Positions 28,700 through 37,953 of a stretch of DNA of 64,000 nucleotides are shown here, one piece after another. Below the pieces are notes generated by a model that did no database searches, was not told where the DNA came from, and was given only the letters and a program-made list of their open reading frames with translations. How positions within the stretch are numbered: position 1 is the stretch's first letter; each line of letters begins with the position of its first letter. Made by a program: the position numbers and the translations under genes. This DNA is from Billgrantia bachuensis (GTDB taxonomy: Bacteria > Pseudomonadota > Gammaproteobacteria > Pseudomonadales > Halomonadaceae): assembly GCF_011742165.1 (NCBI RefSeq), contig NZ_JAAQTO010000003.1, positions 1-64,000 of the forward strand. The letters are read 5' to 3'.

Positions 28700-29647
28700 A
28701 TGAAAGCCGTGATACTCGATGCCGCCAGCCTGGGCCCTGACGTCGATCTTGCTCCCATCCGCAGCCAGGTCGACACCCTCGAGGTCCATCAGGCCAGCAC
28801 CACCGAGCAGAGTCGAGAACGCCTGGCGGGCGCCGAGGTCGCCATCGTCAACAAGGTGGTGCTGGACGCCGCCACCCTCGAATCCCTGCCCGAGCTCGAG
28901 CTGATCTGCGTGCTGGCCACGGGCACCAACAACATCGACATGGCAACGGCCGAGCGCCTGAACATTCCGGTACGCAACGTCACGGCCTACGGCACCGCCA
29001 GCGTGGCCCAGCACACGCTGATGCTGATCCTGGCCCTGGCCAACCGCTTGCCACTCTACCAGCGTGACGTGGCCGCCGGGCGCTGGAACGAAAGCCCCTT
29101 CTTCTGCCTGATGGACCACGCCACCCTGCAGCTCGAGGACAAGCACCTCGTCATCGTCGGCCAGGGCGAGCTGGGCAGCCGCGTGGCGGCCCTGGCCGAG
29201 GCCTTCGGCATGCGCGTGACTTTCGCTGCTCGCCCCGGCAACAAGGGCAACGACCGCCGCCCCGGCATCGCCGAGCTCGCCCCCGAGGCCGACGTGATCA
29301 GCCTGCACTGCCCGCTCACCGAGGCTACCCGCCACCTGGTCGACGCCGACCTGCTCGCCACGCTGAAGCCCGGCGCCCTGCTGGTGAACTGCGCCCGCGG
29401 CGGCATCATCGACGAGCAAGCGGCGCTTCTGGCCCTGCATGAAGGAAGGCTCGGCGGCCTGGGCGTCGACGTGCTGCCGGTGGAACCGCCGCGCGACGGC
29501 CATCCGCTGCTCGATGCCTTGTCCGAGCCGCTGAACCTGATCGTCACGCCGCACAGTGCCTGGATCACTCCCGAAGCGCGTCAGCGCATCGTCGCGCTCA
29601 CTGCCGACAACCTGAGCGACTGGAAAGCCCAACGGACCGGAACCTGA
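28700..29647 (+). CDS. D-isomer specific 2-hydroxyacid dehydrogenase (glycerate/hydroxypyruvate type)
   Basis: A 315-residue NAD(P)-dependent dehydrogenase. I chose ATG 28700 (MKAVILDAASL) after an AAGGA site; the open frame starts 57 nt earlier. It has the cofactor loop VIVGQGELGSRVAALAEAFG (about 147-166), catalytic Arg in VNCARGGIIDEQA near 233, Glu in VDVLPVEPPRDGHPL and His in IVTPHSAWIT near 286. The nearest named relatives are glycerate dehydrogenases (HprA). It is first in a likely operon with a PfkB kinase (2-bp gap). A short inverted repeat CAAGGC/GCCTTG (28651-28670) lies in its leader. Confidence 0.88.
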   Translation: MKAVILDAASLGPDVDLAPIRSQVDTLEVHQASTTEQSRERLAGAEVAIVNKVVLDAATLESLPELELICVLATGTNNIDMATAERLNIPVRNVTAYGTASVAQHTLMLILALANRLPLYQRDVAAGRWNESPFFCLMDHATLQLEDKHLVIVGQGELGSRVAALAEAFGMRVTFAARPGNKGNDRRPGIAELAPEADVISLHCPLTEATRHLVDADLLATLKPGALLVNCARGGIIDEQAALLALHEGRLGGLGVDVLPVEPPRDGHPLLDALSEPLNLIVTPHSAWITPEARQRIVALTADNLSDWKAQRTGT

Positions 29648-29649
29648 CC

Positions 29650-30555
29650 ATGCTGCATAACCTGGGCTCGATCAATCTCGACCACTTCTATCGCGTGCCG
29701 CATCTGGTGCACCCCGGCGAGACGCTGGCCAGCCGCAGCTACCATGTCGGCCTTGGCGGCAAGGGCGCCAATCAATCATTGGCCATGGCCATGGCGGGCG
29801 GTCAGGTGTGCCACTGGGGCCGACTGGGCCGACAGGACGGCTGGGCCCGTGATCGACTGGCGCGCGCCGGTGTCGACGTCACCCATGTCGAGCTTGTCGA
29901 CGAAGCCAGTGGACATGCCATCATCCAGGTGGATGATCGCGGCGAGAACGCCATCATCCTGCATCCCGGCGCCAACCACGGTTTCATCCGACGGCACCGC
30001 GAAGCCCTGTGCGATGCCGCCCGGCCCGGCGACTGGCTGCTGGTACAGAACGAGTGCAACGGCCTGCCCGAACTGCTCGAATGTGCGCGCAGCCAGGGCC
30101 TCGCCGTCGCCTTCAACCCCGCCCCGATGAGCGACACGGTCCTCGAGCTGCCGCTCGATGCCTGCGAGCTGCTGTTCGTCAACCGCGGCGAGGCCGCCTG
30201 GCTCACCGGCCTGCCCGAGGAGAGCGATGCCCAGGTGCTGCTCGAGGGTCTGCGCGAACGACGGCCGCAAACGGCGACAGTACTCACCCTGGGTAGTGAA
30301 GGAGCCTGGTACCAGTCGGGCGACGAGCGGCACTTCCAGCCTGCCCTGCCCGTCGAGCCGGCGGACACCACAGGGGCCGGTGACACCTTCATCGGCTACT
30401 TCATGGCAGCGGTGCAGGAGCAGCGCACCATTCACGACTGCCTGGCGCTTGCCGCCCATGCCGCGGCACTGGGCGTACAACGCCCCGGTGCCGCCGATAG
30501 CATTCCATCGCGCGACGAGGTCGAGCGGTATCTCACCCGACAATCCAGCACCTGA
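29650..30555 (+). CDS. PfkB-family carbohydrate kinase, ribokinase-like
   Basis: A 301-residue sugar or nucleoside kinase. Family signatures are HVGLGGKGANQSLAMAMAGG near residue 35 (substrate binding) and the C-terminal DTTGAGDTFIGYFMAA with catalytic Asp near 242. Ribokinase is the best guess because the next gene is a nucleoside hydrolase that would release ribose. The start is 2 bp after the preceding stop. The N-terminal half lacks nothing obvious. Confidence 0.85.
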   Translation: MLHNLGSINLDHFYRVPHLVHPGETLASRSYHVGLGGKGANQSLAMAMAGGQVCHWGRLGRQDGWARDRLARAGVDVTHVELVDEASGHAIIQVDDRGENAIILHPGANHGFIRRHREALCDAARPGDWLLVQNECNGLPELLECARSQGLAVAFNPAPMSDTVLELPLDACELLFVNRGEAAWLTGLPEESDAQVLLEGLRERRPQTATVLTLGSEGAWYQSGDERHFQPALPVEPADTTGAGDTFIGYFMAAVQEQRTIHDCLALAAHAAALGVQRPGAADSIPSRDEVERYLTRQSST

Positions 30556-30571
30556 CACACGAGGAGGCAAC

Positions 30572-31513
30572 GTGTCGCATCCGATCATCTTCGATACCGA
30601 CCCTGGCGTCGACGACGCCCAGGCCATCGCCATCGCCCTGCGCCACCCCGAGATCGAACTGCTGGGGCTGACCACCACCTACGGCAACGTCGACATCGAG
30701 ACCGCTACTCACAACGCCCTGCTGCTGAGCGAGCTGGCCAGCCGTGACATACCGGTCGCTCAGGGCGCCGCCGGCCCCATGGTCAAGCCGCGTCATCCTG
30801 CACCCGCCCATATCCATGGCGCCAACGGACTGGGCAACATCGAGCTGCCCGATGTGAGAGGCAAGAAAGACCTGCGCAGCGCCGCGCAATTCATCGTCGA
30901 TACGGTCAATGAACGCCCCGGCGAGATCACCCTGGTGGCGGTGGGGCCGGTAGGCAACCTGGCGGCTGCTCTGCAACTCGACCCTGGGCTCACCGAGAAG
31001 GTCAAGCGTGTGGTGATCATGGGTGGCTCGATACGTGAGGGCGGCAACGTGACGCCGGTGGCCGAGGCCAACATGTTCAACGACCCCCATGCCGCCCAGC
31101 GCGTACTCACCGCCGGCTGGCCGCTGGTCCTGGTAGGCCTCGACGTGACGCATCGCTGCGTACTGACACAAGAGCACATGCAGCGCATCGAAGCGGGCCA
31201 GGGCGAGCTGGGCAAGATCCTGGCCGGCAGTTACGCCTTCTACCGCGACTTCTACCGTGAATTCCTCGGCATCGACGGCTGCTGCCCCCACGACAGCTGC
31301 GCGCTGGCCTGGCTGCTACGCCCGGAGCTGTTCACCACCGCCCCGGGGCATCTATCGGTCGTCACCGACGGCATCGCCGAAGGCCAGACCCTGTTCGCTC
31401 CCGAGGGACGCGGCTTCATCCAGGAGCGCTGGTCGCAAACACCTCTGGCGGAGGTGTGCCTCGAAGTGGACGGAGAGGCCGTGGTGGAGTGGATCGCCGA
31501 CACCCTGAGCTAA
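30572..31513 (+). CDS. Inosine-uridine preferring nucleoside hydrolase
   Basis: Cleaves N-glycosidic bonds of ribonucleosides to base and ribose. It starts at GTG 30572 behind a very strong GAGGAGG site (30561-30567); the long open frame upstream is antisense-like shadow of the kinase gene. The 313 residues include the Ca-binding DTDPGVDDAQAIAIAL near residue 8, the GANGLG loop and the C-terminal CCPHDSCALAWLL motif with the conserved His/Asp. Together with the upstream kinase this suggests nucleoside salvage. Rih subtype is not assigned. Confidence 0.92.
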   Translation: MSHPIIFDTDPGVDDAQAIAIALRHPEIELLGLTTTYGNVDIETATHNALLLSELASRDIPVAQGAAGPMVKPRHPAPAHIHGANGLGNIELPDVRGKKDLRSAAQFIVDTVNERPGEITLVAVGPVGNLAAALQLDPGLTEKVKRVVIMGGSIREGGNVTPVAEANMFNDPHAAQRVLTAGWPLVLVGLDVTHRCVLTQEHMQRIEAGQGELGKILAGSYAFYRDFYREFLGIDGCCPHDSCALAWLLRPELFTTAPGHLSVVTDGIAEGQTLFAPEGRGFIQERWSQTPLAEVCLEVDGEAVVEWIADTLS

Positions 31514-31528
31514 GGGGCTTCCCCGGCA

Positions 31529-31801
31529 CTACAGGCAGACGAAACAATCCGGGTCGCGGCACTCGATCGATTCCAATTCGACGTGGGTGACCCGGGCATT
31601 GGGCGGGCCCTGCCACAGCCACGACGCCACCTGGTTGACCGCCTCGCCATTGCCACACAACAGCACCTCGACCTGACCGTCGGGCCGGTTCTTGGCGTGG
31701 CCGGTCAAGCCATGCTGGAGTGCCTGCTCCTGAACCGCCCGGCGATACCACACGCCCTGCACCTTGCCGGCCACCAGGGCCTTCACGCAGCGCTTGCTCA
31801 T
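31529..31801 (-). CDS. acyP: Acylphosphatase
   Basis: A 90-residue enzyme that hydrolyses acyl phosphates. It has the signature GKVQGVWYRR (phosphate-binding loop with Arg near residue 20) and KNRPDGQVEVLLCG (Asn near 38). The C-terminus ECRDPDCFVCL is cysteine-rich, which is unusual compared with the common aromatic/basic ending. It is convergent with the nucleoside hydrolase gene (15-bp gap). Confidence 0.93.
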   Translation of the reverse strand: MSKRCVKALVAGKVQGVWYRRAVQEQALQHGLTGHAKNRPDGQVEVLLCGNGEAVNQVASWLWQGPPNARVTHVELESIECRDPDCFVCL

Positions 31802-32044
31802 TCTTCCCTCCTCGCTCCGTCAGTTCGTGCTTGTCCTTTCAAGTCTGGCTTCTTACGTCAAACCTGGATAGTGCGCCGTATCAACGCACAAGACCATAAG
31901 CGGGATTCCAGCCGGCTGCCCATATGCTCTAATCTTGATAATAGGGATGCGGACTTGCCACAAGCAAAGATCGCCCCGGCGGACGCGGTGCCAACCACTG
32001 CGTTCCAGACCACAACAATGGATCCTCACGAGGGAGATAACGCC

Positions 32045-33082
32045 ATGCGGGTCTACGACCACCCCGAGTTCGAGCATCACCAGCAGATCGTCTTCGGCAG
32101 CGATGAAGCCAGCGGGCTGCACGCCATCATTGCCATCCACGACACACGCCGGGGCCCCGCCCTGGGCGGCTTGCGCATCTATCCCTATGCCAGCGAAGAC
32201 GATGCCCTGACCGACGTGTTGCGTCTTTCGCGCGGCATGACCTACAAGTCGGCCCTGGCCGACCTGCCCCTCGGCGGTGGCAAGGCGGTGATCATCGCCG
32301 ATCCCCGGCGTGACAAGACACCCGCCATGCTGCGCGCAATGGGCCGGCTGGTGGAGTCGCTGGGTGGGCGCTACATCACCGCCGAGGACTCCGGCAGCGG
32401 CGAAGAGGACATGCGCCTCATTCGCCAGGAGACTCGTCACGTCAGCGGCCTGAGCCGCGGGGATGACTCCGGCGATCCCTCGCCTTTCACCGCCCATGGT
32501 GTGTTCTGTGCACTGAAGAGCGCCGTACGCCATCGCTTCGGTCGCGACGGGCTCGAGGGGCTGCGCGTGGCCATCCAGGGCGTTGGGCATGTCGGCGCAC
32601 ACCTGGCCCGCGAGCTACACGAGGCGGGCGCCAATCTGGTGCTGACCGACGTCGACCGCGACAGCCTGGGCATGCTGGTCGAGGAACTGGGGGCGCAGAG
32701 CGTGGCGCCCGAGGCAATTTTCGAGGCCGAGGTAGACGTCTTCTCGCCCTGCGCCATGGGCGCAGTGCTGACCGCGCAGGTGGCCGACCGGCTCAGGGCC
32801 AAGGTGATCTGCGGGGCGGCCAACAACCAATTGGCCACGCCCGACGTTGCGGCCCTGCTGCATGACCGCGGCATCCTCTATGCACCCGACTATGTGGCCA
32901 ACGCCGGGGGCGTCATCGAAGTGGAAGCTCAACGCCACGACCGCTACGACCGCGATGCCGTGATGCGCCACGTGGAGCGAATCACGGCTACCATGGACGA
33001 GATCCTCACCCGTGCCAGAATCGAAGACAGGAACCCCGCGGAAATTGCCGACCAATTGGCCCGCGAGCGCCTTGCCATTTGA
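32045..33082 (+). CDS. Leucine/valine-type amino-acid dehydrogenase (Glu/Leu/Phe/Val family)
   Basis: Oxidative deaminase of branched-chain or related amino acids, 345 residues, the usual size of leucine dehydrogenases. I chose ATG 32045 behind GAGGGAGA; the open frame before it has no family sequence. It has the substrate-binding GGLRIYP, catalytic Lys in LADLPLGGGKAVI near residue 79, and the NAD loop IQGVGHVGAHLARELHEAG near 180. The downstream NQLATPDVAALLHDRGILYAPDYVANAGG block is characteristic. The 243-bp region upstream holds no gene; a TTGATAATAG stretch at 31934-31943 might be part of a promoter. Confidence 0.9.
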   Translation: MRVYDHPEFEHHQQIVFGSDEASGLHAIIAIHDTRRGPALGGLRIYPYASEDDALTDVLRLSRGMTYKSALADLPLGGGKAVIIADPRRDKTPAMLRAMGRLVESLGGRYITAEDSGSGEEDMRLIRQETRHVSGLSRGDDSGDPSPFTAHGVFCALKSAVRHRFGRDGLEGLRVAIQGVGHVGAHLARELHEAGANLVLTDVDRDSLGMLVEELGAQSVAPEAIFEAEVDVFSPCAMGAVLTAQVADRLRAKVICGAANNQLATPDVAALLHDRGILYAPDYVANAGGVIEVEAQRHDRYDRDAVMRHVERITATMDEILTRARIEDRNPAEIADQLARERLAI

Positions 33083-33089
33083 AGTGTGC

Positions 33090-33115
33090 CGTACCGGGCG
33101 CTAGCGCCCGGTACG
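33090..33115. terminator. 26-bp perfect palindrome between convergent genes
   Basis: The sequence from 33090 to 33115 reads the same on both strands (CGTACCGGGCGC followed by TA and its complement). It lies 7 bp after the amino-acid dehydrogenase stop and 6 bp before the end of the convergent yihY gene. There is no T tract on either side, so it is best read as a bidirectional, atypical terminator or transcript-end stabiliser. Confidence 0.6.
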
Positions 33116-33121
33116 ATGCGA

Positions 33122-34027
33122 TCACTCGGTGACCAGTTCGCGTTTGACGATGACGGCGCTGTTGCGTGGCACGATCTCCCGGCCCATCCCGACCAGGTAG
33201 CTGCGGGTGAAGGCGGCACCGAACAGCAGGATCAGGGAGCTGTAGTAGACCCACAACAGGATCATCACCACCGAGCCGGCGGCGCCATAGGTCGACGCGG
33301 TGGCGGTATAGGCCAGATAGGAGGCGATGGCACTGCGACCGATGGCAAACAGCAGTGCCGTGACCAGCGCTCCCAGCAACACGTCCCGCCAGCTCAGCAC
33401 CACGTCGGGCAGTACTTTGAAGATGGTGGCGAACAAGGCTGCGATCACCGCCAAGGAAATCAGGAATTCTGCCCCGGCCGTCAATGGACCGACCAGCGGC
33501 GTGGCATCGCCGATGGCCTGCAGCATGGCACGCACCATCACGCCGACCAGTAACGACACGAGCAGAATGAAGCCGATGGCGAGCACCACCGCGAGCGACA
33601 ACAGCCGCTGCTTGAGAAAGACCAGGATACTGTTGCGGCTGGGCTTGGCCGTTACACCCCAGATCATGTTGAGCGAGTACTGCATCTGGGCGAACACCGT
33701 GGTGGCCCCCACCAGCAGACCTCCAAACCCGAGCAGGGTCGGCACGAGGCCCGATTCCTCGATGCGCGACTGCGACACGGCCTGCTCGACTGCCTGCGCG
33801 GCATCCGTGCCCAGGGTGCCCTCGAGCTGCTCGACGATCTGGCCCTGGGCGGCATCCGCGCCGAATACCACGCCGATCACGGCGACGGCAATGATGACCG
33901 TCGGCGCAAGAGAGAAGAGGGTATAAAAAGCCAACGAGCCGGCATAACTGAAGGCATTCCTCTCCAACCACAGGCTGAACGCCTGCTGAACCGTATTCCA
34001 CCAGAATTTCAGCGAGAGACTGCGCAC
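33122..34027 (-). CDS. YihY/virulence factor BrkB family membrane protein
   Basis: An integral inner-membrane protein once misnamed ribonuclease BN. I chose GTG 34027 behind GGAGGAGG, giving 301 residues; upstream in-frame ATGs lack such a site. There are about six hydrophobic segments, with family motifs RNAFSYAGSLAFYTLFSLAP near the N-terminus, TTVFAQMQYSLNMIWGV in the middle and GAAGSVVMILLWVYYSSLIL near the C-terminus. Function is not established. It is convergent with the amino-acid dehydrogenase and divergent from the NadM-Nudix gene. Confidence 0.88.
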   Translation of the reverse strand: MRSLSLKFWWNTVQQAFSLWLERNAFSYAGSLAFYTLFSLAPTVIIAVAVIGVVFGADAAQGQIVEQLEGTLGTDAAQAVEQAVSQSRIEESGLVPTLLGFGGLLVGATTVFAQMQYSLNMIWGVTAKPSRNSILVFLKQRLLSLAVVLAIGFILLVSLLVGVMVRAMLQAIGDATPLVGPLTAGAEFLISLAVIAALFATIFKVLPDVVLSWRDVLLGALVTALLFAIGRSAIASYLAYTATASTYGAAGSVVMILLWVYYSSLILLFGAAFTRSYLVGMGREIVPRNSAVIVKRELVTE

Positions 34028-34166
34028 GACACCTCCTCCATGGCAAGTTGCCTCCATTTTCAGCATACCCAATCGCAGTGCTTCTGTCGGCCAGCGGCTT
34101 GCATTGCAGCCCTGAACCGACCACGCCCATAATAGGCCCCCCGAGCCACCAGCGAAGGATGTGCCG

Positions 34167-35243
34167 ATGAGCGATACCGATCATGATTTCGACTGTCTCG
34201 TATTCATCGGTCGTTTCCAGCCCCCGCACCTGGGGCACTTGGCTGTAATCAACGAGGCCCTGCGCCATGCGCGTCAGGTAATCGTGCTGGTGGGCTCGGC
34301 CTGGCAGGCGCGCTCGCTGCGTAATCCGTGGCGTTTCGATGAGCGCCAGGAACTGCTGCGCAGTTGCTTCGATGAGGAGGAGAACGCGCGGCTGGAGATC
34401 GTGCCGCTACTGGATGCGCTCTACAACGACGACGTCTGGGTACGTGACGTGCAGCGCAAGGTGCGGCAGATCGCCGGGCATCACCACGCCCGGCTACCAC
34501 GCATCGGCCTGATCGGAGCCAGCCGCGGCCAGTCGAGCTACTACCTGTCGCTGTTTCCTCAATGGGAGTCCGTCAGCGTGCCGCTGGTCGACGGCATTTC
34601 GGCTAGCCAGATCCGCGAGCGGCTGTTTCGCTCCCCCTCCTCCACCGAGGATTACCTCAGTACCGGGGCAACCCACGACTTGCCCCCCGGCGTGTGCGAG
34701 GCGCTGCGTCGCTTCGCCGGCAGCGATGCCCACCAGCAACTGATGGAGGAGCAGAAGCTGCTCGAGCAGTATCGCCAGGCCTGGGTCAACGCGCCCTACC
34801 CGCCTATCTTCGTCACCGTCAACGCCGTGGTGGTGCAATCCGGCCACGTGCTGTTGGTACGCCGCACCGCAGCTCCCGGCAAGGGCCTGCTGGCACTGCC
34901 CGGCGGCTTCATCAACCCCCACGAGCGTCTGCTCGACGCCTGCTTGCGCGAATTGCGTGAACGGGTGCGGCTCAAGGTACCGGAACCGGTGCTGAAGGGC
35001 TCGCTGCGTGGCCAGCGACTATTCGACGAGCCCCACCGCAGCTGGCGCGGCCGCACCCTCGCGGAAGCCTTCTACTTCGCCCTGCGACCCGACCAGCAAC
35101 TCCCCCAGCTCAAGCCCGTCAAGGGCGGCGATCATGCACGCTGGGTACCGCTGGCCGAACTCGAACCGGACAGCCTGTTCGAGGACCACTTCTTCATCAT
35201 CCAGAATTTTCTCGGCCTGCCGGCCGATTTCGGCGGGATCTGA
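34167..35243 (+). CDS. Bifunctional nicotinamide-mononucleotide adenylyltransferase / Nudix hydrolase
   Basis: A 358-residue fusion. The N-terminal domain (about 1-180) is a NadM-type NMN adenylyltransferase with [20 protein letters not shown] and [10 protein letters not shown]. The C-terminal domain (about 205-345) is Nudix, likely acting on ADP-ribose or related NAD metabolites. The Nudix box [20 protein letters not shown] departs from consensus: the second Glu of the EE pair and the following Gly are Arg. The start is ATG 34167, 7 nt after GAAGGA; a GTG at 34161 also fits the frame. It ends at the structured element, copy B. Confidence 0.9.
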   Translation: MSDTDHDFDCLVFIGRFQPPHLGHLAVINEALRHARQVIVLVGSAWQARSLRNPWRFDERQELLRSCFDEEENARLEIVPLLDALYNDDVWVRDVQRKVRQIAGHHHARLPRIGLIGASRGQSSYYLSLFPQWESVSVPLVDGISASQIRERLFRSPSSTEDYLSTGATHDLPPGVCEALRRFAGSDAHQQLMEEQKLLEQYRQAWVNAPYPPIFVTVNAVVVQSGHVLLVRRTAAPGKGLLALPGGFINPHERLLDACLRELRERVRLKVPEPVLKGSLRGQRLFDEPHRSWRGRTLAEAFYFALRPDQQLPQLKPVKGGDHARWVPLAELEPDSLFEDHFFIIQNFLGLPADFGGI

Positions 35244-35298
35244 TATCCAAGCCAGGGATCGATAAAACTTTTGTTTGGAAAAGAACGGGATTTCCGTC

Positions 35299-35427
35299 GC
35301 GAGCGAAGGCAGGCCGGTCACCGCCGGAGCGGAGCTACCGGAGTGTAGTGGCCTACATGAGGATAGCGACGAACCGCCGGGGGCCGGCCTGTCGAGCGCA
35401 GCAGGAAAGCCATACTTTTTCAGGCTT
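35299..35427 (+). repeat. Structured intergenic element, copy B, between the NadM-Nudix gene and a LysR gene
   Basis: The order is GCGAGCG (35299-35305), 19 nt, CGGAGC (35325-35330), GGAGCTACCGGAG, hairpin TGTAG-TGGC-CTACA (35344-35357), TGAGGA (35358-35363), then GCGACG. Copy A at 17334-17408 has the same blocks with the same 19-nt spacing and a hairpin of different sequence. Further inverted repeats are CAGGCCGG/CCGGCCTG (35310-35317 with 35384-35391), CGTCGC/GCGACG (35295-35300 with 35366-35371) and AAGCC/GGCTT (35407-35411 with 35423-35427). The first two cross, so they would be alternatives or a pseudoknot. There is no coding potential. Confidence 0.65.
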
Positions 35428-36337
35428 GGAGGAAGTCGCGCGGTAACTTCATCATCTGCCGCCACAGCTTCTCGACGCCCGGCTTGTGCACCAGCGAGCA
35501 GCGATAGAGACGGATCTCCAGCGGCACATCCCACTTCTCGCCGCCGGCTCGCACCAGCCTGCCGCTCTTGAGCTCTTCACGCACGCAGAAATCGGGAATC
35601 CAGGCCAGTCCGACTCCTTGCAGCACCATGCCCTTGAGCCCTTCGGCCATGGCGGTTTCATAGACGGTGCGCAAGCGCAACCGCAGCGGGTCGTTCTTGA
35701 GCAGCATGCGTACGCTGCGCCCGAGAAAGGCGCCCTGGGTATAGGACAGGTAGGGTATGGTGTCCTTGCTCTCGAGGCTGAAGCGCGGCTTGCCCTTGGG
35801 GTCGGGAAGGCTGACCGGCAGCATCTTGACCTGGCCGATGGAGAACGAGGGAAACACTTCGGCGTCCAACTGCATGGTGGCGTACGGGTCGTGGTAGGCC
35901 AGCATCAAGTCACAGTTGCCCTCGCGCAGCACGTGGATCGCCTCACCCACGTTCATGGCCACCAGGCGCGTCGGCAGCTCGCCCAACCCTTCCTGAAGCC
36001 GCGAGATCCACTCGGGGTAGAAGCTCAGCGCCAGAGAATGGGCGGCAACGATGTCCAGCGCCTCACGTGCCATGGACACGCCGCGCAGGTGGCCCAGACA
36101 CTCGTTGAGCTGCTCCACCAGATTACGCGCCGTGATCAGAAAGAGCTGCCCTTCGGGCGTGAGATTGATCGGTGTCGTGGAACGATCGACGAGGGTCACT
36201 CCCACCGCTTGTTCGAGCGCCCGAATACGACGACTGAAGGCGGGCTGGGTGACATGACGCTGCCGGGCGGAGGCAGAGAAGCTGCGGGTATTGGCCAGGG
36301 CCACGAAATCTTCCAGCCACTTTGTCTCGAGGTTCAC
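35420..36337 (-). CDS. LysR-family transcriptional regulator, HypT-like
   Basis: A 305-residue LysR protein. The start is GTG 36337 (MNLETKWLEDFVALANT) behind GGGAG. The DNA-binding domain contains HVTQPAFSRRIRALEQAVG, nearly identical in style to E. coli HypT, followed by VAAHSLALSFYPEWI, also HypT-like. The C-terminal AWIPDFCVREEL matches the other paralogue at 2401-3309. HypT uses methionine oxidation to sense HOCl; conservation of those methionines here is not checked. It is convergent with the NadM-Nudix gene across element copy B, and 77 bp downstream of nothing on its own strand but next to cls. Confidence 0.88.
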   Translation of the reverse strand: MNLETKWLEDFVALANTRSFSASARQRHVTQPAFSRRIRALEQAVGVTLVDRSTTPINLTPEGQLFLITARNLVEQLNECLGHLRGVSMAREALDIVAAHSLALSFYPEWISRLQEGLGELPTRLVAMNVGEAIHVLREGNCDLMLAYHDPYATMQLDAEVFPSFSIGQVKMLPVSLPDPKGKPRFSLESKDTIPYLSYTQGAFLGRSVRMLLKNDPLRLRLRTVYETAMAEGLKGMVLQGVGLAWIPDFCVREELKSGRLVRAGGEKWDVPLEIRLYRCSLVHKPGVEKLWRQMMKLPRDFLQA

Positions 36338-36435
36338 CGGGACTCCCGCTGACAGCAATAGAGCGAATAAAAAAGCGTTCTTTGGCGTTGCCTAATTTAC
36401 CCCAGCTGCCCGTCGAACCCAAGTGACTTCGCCGC

Positions 36436-37854
36436 CTACTGGATCGGTGCAGTGAGATAGGCGGCACGCGACACGAGCTTTCGCCATAGCGGACGACGCT
36501 GCAGCTCGTCATAGCTGATCTGGCGACAGACGGCGAAGTCGCGCTCGAGCATCTGGCATACCTCTGCCGCAAAGTGCCGATCGGGAATGAAGGCGGTGAT
36601 CTCGAAGTTGAGGCGGAACGAGCGGTTGTCGAGGTTGACCGTGCCGACGGCCGCTGCGCTATCGTCGATCAGGATCACCTTCTGGTGCAGGAAACCCGGC
36701 TGGTAACGATAGACCTTGATACCTGCCCGCACCATGTCGGGCAGGAACGAAAAGGCCGAGATATAGATCAGCAGATGATCGGGATGTTCGGGCATCATGA
36801 TCCGTACGTCGACCCCGCGCATGGCGGCCAGGCGCAGGGCGTCCTGCACACCCTGATCGGGAACGAAATACGGGCTGGTGACCCACAACCGTTCGCGGGC
36901 GCTGTGGATGGCCTGTTGCACCATCAGGCTGGCAGTCTCCTGTCGATCCGCGGGCCCCGACGGCACGATGACCACATTCTGGCACTCTTCGCAGGTCACC
37001 TGCGGCTCCCAGCACAGATTGATGACTTCGCCGGTAGCCCAATGCCAATCCTCCCAGAAGGCCTCCTGCAACCCCAACACACTGGGACCGGTGAGTTTCA
37101 GATGGGTATCGCGCCACGGGCCATGGCGGGGGTGCTGCCCAAGGTACTCGACCCCGACGTTGAAGCCGCCGAGCCAACCTTCACAACCGTCGACCACCAG
37201 GATCTTGCGGTGGTTGCGAAAGTTGAGCTGGAAGCGGTGCTTGAACCCTCGGGACGAACGAAACGGGTTCACCTCTACCCCGGCGTCGGCGAGCTCGCGC
37301 AGATAGCCCTCGGCAAGCTTGCGACTGCCGACCTCGTCGAACAGGAAGTAGACCCGTACGCCACGCCGCACGGCACGCAGCAGATGCTCCTTCAATTGCT
37401 GACCCAGAGCATCGTGGCGCACGATGAAGAACTGCACCAGCACGTACTCGCGCGCAGCATCGATGCCGGCGAAGATACTGTCGAACGTGGCTTTGCCATC
37501 GATCAGCAACTCCGCATGATTGCCGCTGGTCAGCGGCATCATGGCCAGCCGCTCCACCGCCTTCACGTCGGGATTGTGGGCATCGGCCAGGTAGGGCTCG
37601 AGACGGACACGGTAGTCGGAGAGAATACGCCGCAGCACGGAGTCGCGTTCGCCACGAGCCGAGACATAACCGTAAAAGCGCGGCCGTCCGAAAATCCAGT
37701 ACGCAGGGACCGCCAGGTAGGGAATGGCAACCAAAGAGATGATCCAGGCCACGGCCCCCTGTGAGGTCCGGCTGGAGAGCAGCGCCAGGATCGCCGAGAG
37801 AAAGCCCAACAGATGAACCACGAAGATGGCCAAGCCGAACAGCCAGGATGCCAT
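36436..37854 (-). CDS. cls: Cardiolipin synthase (ClsA type, phospholipase D superfamily)
   Basis: Makes cardiolipin from phosphatidylglycerol in the inner membrane. I chose ATG 37854 behind GGGAGAGATC, giving 472 residues. Two membrane helices occupy about residues 3-55, then two PLD domains: HRKILVVDG near 213 and HQKVILIDDSAAAVGTVNLD near 392, the two HKD motifs. The order and length match ClsA. It is a single gene, not obviously in an operon. Cardiolipin is relevant to osmotic adaptation in halophiles, an inference only. Confidence 0.94.
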   Translation of the reverse strand: MASWLFGLAIFVVHLLGFLSAILALLSSRTSQGAVAWIISLVAIPYLAVPAYWIFGRPRFYGYVSARGERDSVLRRILSDYRVRLEPYLADAHNPDVKAVERLAMMPLTSGNHAELLIDGKATFDSIFAGIDAAREYVLVQFFIVRHDALGQQLKEHLLRAVRRGVRVYFLFDEVGSRKLAEGYLRELADAGVEVNPFRSSRGFKHRFQLNFRNHRKILVVDGCEGWLGGFNVGVEYLGQHPRHGPWRDTHLKLTGPSVLGLQEAFWEDWHWATGEVINLCWEPQVTCEECQNVVIVPSGPADRQETASLMVQQAIHSARERLWVTSPYFVPDQGVQDALRLAAMRGVDVRIMMPEHPDHLLIYISAFSFLPDMVRAGIKVYRYQPGFLHQKVILIDDSAAAVGTVNLDNRSFRLNFEITAFIPDRHFAAEVCQMLERDFAVCRQISYDELQRRPLWRKLVSRAAYLTAPIQ

Positions 37855-37953
37855 GATCTCTCCCTGAAAAAACAGCAAGCTGCAGCATACCCCAGACGAG
37901 AGCGACCCCGCCAGAAGGCGAGGCCGCGGGTATCGAGATCAGGCGAGGAGAGA

